A DNA stretch of 24,679 nt from CAYSDH01 sp964429805. Lineage in GTDB: Bacteria > Bacteroidota > Bacteroidia > Flavobacteriales_D > JABDKJ01. Positions 16,535 through 24,679 of the stretch are shown here, one piece after another; the stretch's first letter is position 1; each line of letters opens with the position of its first letter. The position numbers and the translations under genes are program-made. Location of the stretch: positions 1 through 24,679 of the forward strand of contig CAYSDH010000052.1 of NCBI GenBank assembly GCA_964429805.1, in the 5' to 3' direction. The notes beneath the pieces were generated by a model that saw only the letters and a program-made list of their open reading frames with translations, was not told the DNA's origin and ran no database searches.

Positions 16535-17275
16535 ATGAAGAAATTCAAAGGAATCGTACTATTTGGCTGTGCCTGCCTGCTTGCCATGTCCTCGTGTCGA
16601 AAAGACGAAACACCTGTACTTGATATCGACCCATGTGGTATTGACTTCAATACAAGTCTGCACTACACGGCCATTGGTGACGACTATGCAGATGGCACCA
16701 TAGCCGCCATAGACAGCACTGTTGGCTTGTTCATCAAAGAGTCACTCTTGAGCTCAGGTCATGAGTTGACCGACTTCAACGAATTCTACGTACTCGGAGC
16801 AGAAGGAAGAGCGGTAGAATTGATTCAAGAAATTGATGCGCAATCTCCAACCTGTGTCAATGTGATGACCGTGATGATTGGTACGAATGATGTGCTGGCC
16901 AATACCGATTCAGAAATTTTTAGACTCGGATATCGGGCCATTTTAGAGCGTTGTATTACCATCGCTGGTTCAGGAAACCTTGTAACAGGAACCCTTCTCC
17001 CAAATTTCTCGATTCTGCCTGGACTGCCTGTAGAAGCCGGCACACCTGAAGAGGTGGCCAATCGCATTGTGATGTATAACACAATCATTGAAGAAGAAAC
17101 AGAAGCACTTGGAGTAAATCTAGCAGACATTGGCCCCATCACCAACTCCTTTTATGGAGGTGATTTAGGTTATGAAAAAGTAGAAGACGGAGGAGACGAC
17201 TTCCACCCTGACCTACTGGCTATCAAATTATGGGCAAATACGATGACTCTTTATGTGTCTCAAGGCCTAGACTAA
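16535..17275 (+). CDS. SGNH/GDSL-hydrolase-like lipoprotein lacking the nucleophile
   Basis: 246 residues with a lipoprotein signal (MKKFKGIVLFGCACLLAMSSC, lipid cysteine C21). Three of the four SGNH blocks can be seen: LGAEGR as a possible block II (88-92), GTND as block III (116-119) and DDFHPD with D221 and H224 as block V. Block I, normally GxS or 'GNSLTAGYADG' in Bacteroidota homologues, reads IGDDYADGT (47-55): the segment with the catalytic serine appears shortened and Asp stands in its place. It may be a non-hydrolytic binding protein or use altered chemistry. It begins right after a strong terminator with no visible promoter of its own, and stops 112 bp before the giant repeat protein. 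Confidence 0.7.
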   Translation: MKKFKGIVLFGCACLLAMSSCRKDETPVLDIDPCGIDFNTSLHYTAIGDDYADGTIAAIDSTVGLFIKESLLSSGHELTDFNEFYVLGAEGRAVELIQEIDAQSPTCVNVMTVMIGTNDVLANTDSEIFRLGYRAILERCITIAGSGNLVTGTLLPNFSILPGLPVEAGTPEEVANRIVMYNTIIEEETEALGVNLADIGPITNSFYGGDLGYEKVEDGGDDFHPDLLAIKLWANTMTLYVSQGLD

Positions 17276-17333
17276 GCAATTTAAGCTCCACCACTTAAGC
17301 TAAGAATAACTGGACAGAGAAAGACCTGTTCTG

Positions 17334-17341
17334 TATCTTTG
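17334..17341 (+). promoter_or_regulatory. Candidate -7 box of the giant repeat-protein gene
   Basis: TATCTTTG is an exact match to the Bacteroidota -7 consensus TAnnTTTG, 46 bases before the ATG at 17388. A -33 TTG at the expected distance is not obvious. Its last G is also the first base of the leader inverted repeat. Confidence 0.45.
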
Positions 17342-17386
17342 TCTATACGGATTTAGTCGATGCACTGACTAATCTGTCCGATAGAC
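17341..17386 (+). promoter_or_regulatory. Leader inverted repeat immediately before the giant gene
   Basis: Three paired blocks form one imperfect stem: GTCTAT with ATAGAC, CGGA with TCCG and TTAGTC with GACTAA, separated by a one-base bulge and a small internal loop, closing on the eight-base loop GATGCACT. The stem ends one base before the ATG. It could be an RNA hairpin limiting ribosome access or a DNA operator next to the -7 box; the sequence does not decide. Confidence 0.6.
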
Positions 17387-17387
17387 A

Positions 17388-20300
17388 ATGAGATATACCC
17401 TCCATATCATTATTGCCTGTCTGCTTTCGTGTGGCTTTTTGAGTCCGCTCGAAGCGCAGGTCTATACTCTCAATCCGGGGAGTAATGGCAGCACCATTAA
17501 CGGCTGTAGCGGTAGCTTTGTAGATAGTGGCGGGCCAGATGGCAATTACAGCAGCCCAGAGTTACTTTCCATCACATTTTGTTCTGACAACGGACTTCCT
17601 ATTTATGTGAATCTCAGTTTTGATGTAGAAAATGGTTTTGACCAACTGTTTGTCTATGACGGCCCTAATACCGCCAGCCCTCAGCTTGCCGGCAGTCCAC
17701 TCACAGGCACTGGCTCAGCATTATTGGTGGCTGCAGGAACATGTATCACTTTTCAATTTGATGCCGATGCCAGTATTTCAGATACCGGATGGGAAGGCAC
17801 CATTGGCTGTGGCACTCCACCGCCACCTCCACCTTCGCCCAACGGTTGCTCCTCAGCACTCCCATTTTGCACTGGAACTGGAGCCATGTTTCCAAATGTT
17901 TTTGATGGCTCCACTGCAGAATTTGGACCAGCATACGGCTGCCTTATTAGCCAGCCAAACCCGGCATGGTATTTCCTTCAAATTGACGAGCCTGGACCGA
18001 TAGACCTCACCATTTCACAAGAGTCTACTGCCAATAACCCTATAGATGTAGATTTCATTTGCTGGGGTCCTTTTGCCGACCAAAACACAGCGTGTAATCA
18101 GCTCACGGCACCCAATATTGTTGATTGTAGCTTTTCAGTGAACGCAGTCGAGAATGTAAATATTCCTAATGGTCTACAAGGTGAGTTTTATATAGTGCTC
18201 ATCACAAATTTCAACGGCTCAGAAGGCAATATTGACTTTACTCAAACTGGCGGCACAGGCAGCACAGACTGCACCATCGTGTTGCCCTGCGAAGACCCTG
18301 TGGTATCAAATGTGACGGGTACCGCTTGTGGAGGATGTAACGGAAGTGCTGATGTGCAGGCCATCGGAACGGCTCCTTTTGCTTTTGAGTGGACAGACGC
18401 TGGTGGAGCGCCATTGCCAGCAGCCCAATGGACGGCAGCCGCAGGTACTGGCATCTCAAGCGCCTTTGACTTATGCGCTGGAAATTACACGGTGACAATT
18501 ACAGACAGTGATAATTGTATTACTTCGGCAGACATTGTCATTGATGGAGGAGCTGGGTCTCCAACGGCCACAATATCTGGCAATGCTGACATTTGCGGTG
18601 GAAACTCTACAGATATTGTAGTCACCTTAACAGGTAATGGTCCATGGCTACTTGCCTACACGATAGACGGGGTGCTTCAACCGCCATTTAATGCCAATTC
18701 GAGCCCCTTTATCATACCTGTGACATCTACTGGAACGTTTGACTTGGTATCAGTGGCTGATGGTAACGCATGCCCAGGAACTGTCAGTGGTTCTGCAGAT
18801 GTGAATGTGAATGTCGTTACTGCTGAAATTATTTCTGGAAATGATGCACTCTGTGCAGGTCAGTCAACTGACATCATGGTTGAGCTAGAAGGAAATGCGC
18901 CTTGGATAATTAACTACACGTATAACGGTGCCGGTCAGCCCGCAGTGACAGCCACTTATTCTCCATTTCCTATTACTGTTTCAAATGCAGGCACCTATAC
19001 CTTAACAGCAGTAACAGATGACACTCCATGCTCAGGTACAGTTTCAGGCTCAGTGCAGATTGCTGTCGCTGACCTTCCAACAGTGACGATGACCGGTGAT
19101 GCCAATATCTGCGCTGGAGAAATCACAGATTTAGTTTTCGATTTAACTGGGACCGGGCCTTGGGACATATTCTATACCTCTAACGGGTCTGCAGAATCAA
19201 TTCTTGGCACGACTGACAATCCTCACATCGTAACGCTGAGTCCTATCAGCTCTCAAACTTTTGAGCTAACCAGTGTAACAGATGCCAATTGCTCAAACAC
19301 GGCTACTGGTACAGTGCAAATGATTGTATCTCCTTTGCCAAGCGCTACGATTACTGGAGGAGGAACGATCTGTGAAGGGGAACAAGCAGAATATACCATA
19401 GTGCTGAATGGTGCAGCGCCATGGGAAGTCACCTACAGTCACAATGGCACTCCACAACCTCCTATAGACATTATGGCGTCTCCTTACACGCTTTCAGTTG
19501 CTGCCGCTGGAAATTACACGTTAACTGGTGTCAGTGCTGCAGGCTGTCAAGGTGTTGTGACAAATAGTAATGCTCCGCTGGTTGTCAACCCCGCCCCATC
19601 GGCATCCTTAACTGGAGGAAATAGCATTTGTGACGGTCAAACTGCCGACTTAAGTATTGCACTTAGCGGCAACCCACCATTTACAGTAGTATATTCTATT
19701 GGTGGAGTAGCTCAACCTGCGCTTAATATTGTCAACACTGGTATTTATACCCTATCAACAAACACGCCCGGCCTCTATGAACTGGTATCGATTAGTGATA
19801 CGAATTGCCCTGGTGATGTTATGGGTTCTGTGAACTTAAGTGTAGATCCTGCGCCCACAGCAACTATGAGTGGAGGGGGTGAAATCTGCGCTGGCGAGAG
19901 TGTAGCGGTGACTATTGCCATGACTGGGCAACCTTTTTACGATTTAGTCTATGCCATTGACGGGGTAGCCCAACCATCTCAAACAGTTGGATTTGCAGGT
20001 AGCTATACTATTAATGCTACAACGGCAGGAGCCTATACCTTAGTCTCCATTGAAGATGGAAACTGCCCAGGAACGCTCATAGGATCTGCTGATGTGACGG
20101 TTAGTCCCGCCCCTACGGCTAACTTGAGTGGCGGAGGAATCTTATGCCAAGGTGAGACAACTGACATCACTTTCAATATGACGGGTACAGGGCCTTTTAC
20201 GGTCTCTTATGCTCTTGATAACATACCACAACCGGATGAGATCATTCCTTCCGGGCCTTTCGATTTATCTGTCAGCACAGCAGGGTTATATGAACTGACG

Positions 20301-23300
20301 GCAGTGACTGATGCTAATTGCTCTGGGACAGTGAGTGGAGCAGTCAATGTCGTTGTGAACCCGCTACCAACTGCGGTAATTTCTGGAGATGCTGTCATTT
20401 GTGAAGATGAGACTACGGACATTCAAATTGACCTCACTGGCGATCCAAATTGGACTATTATCTACGAAATAGATGGAACCCAACAACCCCTAATTACAAC
20501 TTCAGACAACCCCCATATCCTAACTACTTCTGAAGCCGGTGTATTCACTTTATTAGATGTGTTTGATTCAAATTGCCAAGGCACAGTTTCTGGTTCAGCA
20601 TCAGTTGTTGTTTATGAATTACCGACTGCAGATATGACAGGAGGGGCGACTTTATGTGAAGGTGAATCAACTGACATCAGTATCACTTTAACTGGCAATG
20701 GTCCTTGGACTATTGGTTACGACATAGATGGAATTCCTCAAGCAGAAACGTCTGTCATTACTTCACCTTTTACCATCACTACTTCTGATGCGGGTGTGTA
20801 TACATTGACGGAGGTGTCTGATCAAAACTGTACGGGCGTTGTAAGCGGTTCAGCGGTTATTGTAGTTCATCCGCTACCGACCGCTGTAATGAGTGGCGGG
20901 GACTCCATGTGTGATGGAGAGACCACAGACCTCACGATTGATTTTACGGGCACCGGACCTTGGACAATTACGTATAACCGAGACGGTATAGCTCAAACAG
21001 CGATTACTACTTCAGACAATCCGTATCTGCTGAATATTGGTGACCAAGGTGTCTATCTCCTAACTGGAGTATCAGACGCTAATTGCGAAGGCAATGCAAG
21101 TGGCACAGCCGCGGTTACAGTTTTTCTAGAGCCGACAGCTTTGTTAGTTGGAGGAGGAACAATTTGCGAAGGAGAAACAATTGACCTAGACCTTCAACTT
21201 ATAGGAAGTGGACCTTGGAACGTCAGCTACACCATTGACGGGATGAATGAGACTGATATAGTTGCTACGGCATCCACCTTTAGTTTTCCAGTGAGTGAAG
21301 AGGGCACATATGAAATCACTGCTTTGTCTGACATTAATTGCTCAGGTTCAGGAATCGGTTCAGTCGATGTGTTCATTGACCCACTGCCCGCAGCCACACT
21401 TTCTGGAGACGCCACCATCTGTGATGGCGAGAGTACTGACCTGCAAGTAGAGCTCACCGGGACTGGACCATGGACGGTAGACTACGAACTCGATGGTATG
21501 CCTCAGGCAACAGAAACTAGCGCAACCTCCCCCCTTCTTATTCCTGTCTCGGATGCTGGAANNNNNNNNNNNNNNNNNNNNNNNNNNNNNNNNNNNNNNN
21601 NNNNNNNNNNNNNNNNNNNNNNNNNNNNNNNNNNNNNNNNNNNNNNNNNNNNNNNNNNNNNGTGAAGGCGAGGACACGGACATTAGCATTGACCTGACAG
21701 GCACAGGACCATGGACAATCTCCTATGAGCTTGACGGTGCCGTGCAAGTAGATGAAGTGGCTGCGGCTTCCCCTCATATTATCACAGTCACTGATAACGG
21801 AGAGTATATACTCACTGCTGTCTCTGATGTTAATTGTGACGGAACGGTGAGCGGAACGGCTCAAGTCACTGTCAACGATTTACCTACTGCAAGTATCTCA
21901 GGCGGAGCTACACTTTGTGAAGGAGAAGACACCGATCTTATAATCGATTTAACGGGCACAGGACCGTGGACTATCTCTTATGAACTTGATGGCCTAGCTC
22001 AAATGGATGTGATTGCTCCTGCATCACTTTATGCACTGAATGTGACCACAGACGGTGACTATACCTTAACTGCAGTGTCTGATGCGAACTGCATTGGTAC
22101 TGCTACAGGCATGGTAACTGTGGTGGTTAACGAATTACCGACTGCCACGCTTTCTGGTGACGCTACTATTTGTGATGGTGAAAGTGCTGACTTGAGTATC
22201 GACCTAACGGGAACTGGACCCTGGACTATCTCTTATGAACTTGATGGTGCTATACAAACTGATGAGATTGCTACAGCATCCCCACACCTCATCACCGTTT
22301 CTGATGCAGGCACATATCTGTTGACTGCCATTTCTGATGCAAATTGTGATGGCACAGTTGATGGTTCTGCTGAGATTATTGTCAACGAACTTCCTACGGC
22401 TACCATCTCAGGTGATGCGGTCATTTGTGACGGTAACAACACTGACCTCAGTATAGACTTGACGGGCACTGGACCATGGACCATTTCATACGAGTTAGAT
22501 GGTGCTCCGCAAGGAGATGAAGTTGCCGCTGTTTCTCCTCACATTATTACAGTCTCTGATGATGGAGACTATACACTCACGGCTGTCTCTAATGCAAACT
22601 GTGCGGGCACGGTGAGTGGAACGGCAACTATTCAGACGAGCGATTTACCTACCGCAGAACTATCTGGAGATGCTACAATATGCTCTGGTGCTTCAACTGA
22701 TTTGACTTTTGATTTGACTGGTGTTGGACCTTGGACTATTTCCTACGAACTTGATGGCTTTGCCCAGCCAGACGTTGTGACAAGTGACAACCCATACATT
22801 CTGCCTGTCACCATGCCGGGACTATATACCGTAACGGGAGTATCAGAAGGAGGATGTACTGGGACTGTAACGGGGTCTGCAGACATCATTTCCTTTGGCA
22901 ATGCATCTGCAACTTTTTCTGGCGATGCCGTTGTTTGTTTTGGTAGCACAACACCTCTTCAAATAGACTTTATAGGTGAGGGACCGTTCACCGTTGTGTA
23001 TAGTATTGATGGTGTAGTTCAGCCAGAGGAAGTAACAACGGACAATCCATACATTTTTGATGTCAGCGATACCGGAACCTATACCCTTGTTTCGTTCAGC
23101 GATAATAATTGCACTGGAACAGTCACTGGAAGCGCTATAGTCACCAACTATGACATACCAAGCGCGTCAATTTCTGGAAGCACAGACATTTGTGAAGGAC
23201 AAAACACTGACCTCCCAATAACACTTTCCGGAACTGGAGACTGGACAATTTCTTTCGAGATAGATGGAATACCTCAGGCAGATATTACGGCCAGTGTGAG

Positions 23301-24679
23301 CCCCTTTTTACTGAATGTAAGCACAGCTGGGGACTATGTGTTGACAGCCGTGAGTGATGCAAATTGTACTGGAACTGTTGACGGAAATGCTCTAGTGAAT
23401 GTGCTGCCAGAACCCAATGCTGGAGAAGATGCGGCCATAGCTCTCTGCCCCGGAGATGCCGATGTCGATCTCTTTGCACTTTTGGGCACAGATGCGAATA
23501 CTGGTGGAACTTGGACCATTAATGGAGTCGCTCATTCTGGACTCTTTTCACCAGCCGTTGATATAGCTGGCGATTATATCTACAGCATTGATGCAGGACT
23601 TGTTTGTCCTGGAGATAACGCGTTGGTGTCTGTCACTTTGTTTGAAGAAGTTCAAATCACGAACCTGCAAGAGATTTGTCAACCAAATGGTACAGAGTAC
23701 ATCGTGTCCTTTGACATTGATGGAGGAGATGCCGGCTCATATGTCGTATCAGGCGGTAATGGAGTGTTAACTGGGGCTTCATTTTCTTCAGACCCAATTC
23801 CTTCTGGAACAGCATATTCATTTGACGCCAGCGACATCAATAATTGTAACGTAGCGAATGCTTCAGGTTTAATAGATTGTTCTTGTCCTGCAACTGCCAC
23901 AATTTCTGGTGGTGGTGACCTGTGCGAAGGAGAAACGATAGACCTCACTATTACTCTAGAAGGCGCTGGACCTTGGGATATAGTCTATTCGATTGATGGT
24001 GTTGACCAGCCTTTGCTGAATGTCCTGAACACACCATTCATGCTCAGTGTTGATGCCGGTGGAGTATATGCATTGACCGCGATGAACGATGCAAATTGTG
24101 ACGGTTCAGTTTCTGGATTGGCCTCTGTAAATTTCATACCTCAAGTGGATGCGGGAGATGACAACACCTTCATCATGTGTGCTGGTGACCCTTCCATCGA
24201 CCTGTTCACTTTACTAGGTCCAAATGCTGCGCTTGGAGGTATTTGGACTGACCCAAATGGCGTGACACATTCTGGACTATTAGATGCCTCAGTGGATGTC
24301 AGCGGAAATTACTGCTATGACATAACGGGAGTTGGAAGTTGTGCTGGAGATATAAATTGTATCACCGTTACTATCCTTGAAGAAATAGCAGTGAGTAACA
24401 TCACTCAAACGTGCAACGGCACAGACTACACTGTCAGCTTCGACATCGGTGATGGAGACGCAACTTCATACACGGTGCTTGGCGGAACAGGAACTTTAAC
24501 TGGAAGTGCATTTACTTCAGACCCGATCGCTTCAGGTGTGGCCTATGCTTTTGATGTGCAAGATGGCAATGCATGTAACATCATTGATGTGGACGGAACA
24601 TTTGATTGTGCGTGTCCAACAACCGCTGCACTTTCTGGAGATCTTACTTTCTGTGATGGCGATAACGGTGACCTGCAGA
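17388..24679 (+). CDS. Giant exported multi-domain Ig-repeat protein (partial at 3' end)
   Basis: A single gene of more than 2,400 residues, open at the window end. Signal peptide MRYTLHIIIACLLSCGFLSPLEA; a CUB domain at about 25-141 (CSGSFVDSGGPDGNY, DQLFVYDG, GWEGTIGC); a proline linker; a second N-terminal domain at 152-301 (ALPFCTGTG, YGCLISQPNPAWYFLQI); an SprB-like domain at 302-391 (ending GNYTVTITDSDNC); then Ig-like repeats of 85-87 residues, and from 23413 a larger composite unit. Such proteins are surface adhesins or matrix proteins, often exported by type IX secretion; the sorting domain would lie beyond the window. The 100-N filler at 21562-21661 shifts frame and makes a false TGA at 21663, but frames on both sides are open and continue the same repeat. 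Readable parts contain no lysine and two arginines. Confidence 0.88.
18561..21561 (+). repeat. Ig-like tandem repeats, units 1-12 (12 cut by the gap)
   Basis: Unit starts, taken at the 'P-T/S-A' or equivalent: 18561, 18816, 19077, 19338, 19596, 19854, 20112, 20367, 20622, 20877, 21132, 21387. Lengths are 85, 87, 87, 86, 86, 86, then 85 for each of units 7-11. Consensus features are 'PTAxxSGxxxIC.GE.TDL' at the start, 'GxGPWTIxYxxDG' in the middle and 'YTLTxVSDxNCxGTVSGSA' near the end. Each unit has a Cys near 12 and, except for small shifts, another near 70, spaced as if they form an intradomain disulfide. Confidence 0.95.
21562..21661. other. 100-base N gap inside the repeat array
   Basis: Round-number filler of unknown true size. 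Codons before it start at positions divisible by 3 and those after it one base later, so 100 bases cannot be right. Unit 12 stops after 58 residues and the next unit resumes in the Cys-12 codon; with 85-residue units the missing length is 114 bases, or 114 plus a multiple of 255 if whole units are lost. Confidence 0.9.
21662..23412 (+). repeat. Ig-like tandem repeats after the gap, seven units
   Basis: The first unit lacks its first 11-12 residues. The next start at 21883, 22138, 22393, 22648, 22903 and 23158 and each is exactly 255 bases. The first four share LTGTGPWTISYELDG unchanged, yet the coding bases differ at many third positions, so the identity reflects selection on protein or old homogenisation, not a very recent copy. 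Confidence 0.95.
23413..24679 (+). repeat. Composite three-domain repeat (A-B-Ig), at least 1.7 units
   Basis: From 23413 the pattern changes. Domain A (NAGEDAAIALCPGDADVDLF to SVTLFEE, about 80 residues) is followed by domain B (ITNLQEICQPNGTEYIVSFDI to LIDCSCPA, about 81) and one Ig-like unit (TATISGGGDLCEGE). The same order then begins again: A' (DAGDDNTFIMCAGDPSIDLF), B' (VSNITQTCNGTDYTVSFDI to TFDCACPT) and another Ig-like unit at 24622. The spacing is 732 bases between the A starts and 729 between the Ig starts, 243-244 residues per composite unit. Confidence 0.85.

Noticed and set aside
17268..17308. TAAGC repeated three times after the SGNH-like gene, considered as a terminator
   Set aside because: The copies are direct, not inverted, repeats and no T-run follows, so no hairpin terminator forms.
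17632..18003. Plus-strand frame of 123 codons inside the CUB region of the giant gene
   Set aside because: Out-of-frame shadow of a gene with strong domain motifs; no plausible domain of its own.
21360..21864. Minus-strand frames running through the N gap
   Set aside because: They are open only because N codons are not stops; they are antisense to the repeat array.
18561..23412. The regular 255-base periodicity considered as a CRISPR or satellite array
   Set aside because: It is an open coding frame with a period that is a multiple of 3 and protein-level conservation, without short identical repeats and unique spacers.
22233..23948. Several minus-strand frames of 60-90 codons, all alike
   Set aside because: Repeated antisense shadows of the 255-base repeat, so their similarity only mirrors the coding repeat.

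Overview
The window is a piece of a draft Bacteroidota genome, probably Flavobacteriales or a relative. The clues are the neighbours pyrC / DUF4296 lipoprotein / SDR, the block DUF6089 protein - UppS - BamA - Skp - Skp, TAnnTTTG-type promoter boxes, weak Shine-Dalgarno signals, PorV/PorQ-like and helix-hairpin-helix outer-membrane proteins, and a very large secreted Ig-repeat protein. Two runs of N (10 and 100 bases) show it is a scaffold. Genes are densely packed and no stretch above 300 bases lacks one.

Layout. 1-1511: the end of a dihydroorotase, a DUF4296 lipoprotein and a convergent NAD-dependent SDR that overlaps it by 62 bp. 1647-6241, plus strand: a tight run of a retropepsin-like protease, a RimK-type glutamate ligase and an AstE/AspA-type M14 zinc hydrolase, then aroB and aroA (steps 2 and 6 of the shikimate pathway). 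6231-10841, minus strand: purK and purE (AIR to CAIR in purine synthesis), followed in the same direction by a PorV/PorQ-like barrel and an exported helix-hairpin-helix protein with a predicted outer-membrane barrel. 11052-16449, plus strand: the envelope-assembly block DUF6089 - uppS - bamA - skp - skp, ending at a strong terminator. 16535-24679: an SGNH-hydrolase-like lipoprotein that has lost its nucleophile motif, then the first 2.4 thousand residues of a giant exported protein that runs off the window.

Most notable points. (1) The giant protein (CUB domain, second N-terminal domain, SprB-like domain, at least 20 Ig-like repeats, mostly exactly 85 residues) has no lysine and only two arginines in about 2,396 readable residues. 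It is one gene: the 100-N filler has the wrong length modulo 3 and creates a false stop. (2) Its leader is almost entirely a long imperfect inverted repeat ending one base before the ATG. (3) The RimK ligase sits between two hydrolases in overlapping or near-contiguous genes, which suggests a write-and-erase system for glutamate tails. (4) The 10-N gap in purK is probably an artefact, because both flanks carry the same five bases and merging them restores the family sequence.

Functions are assigned from motifs and context only; no database search was run.
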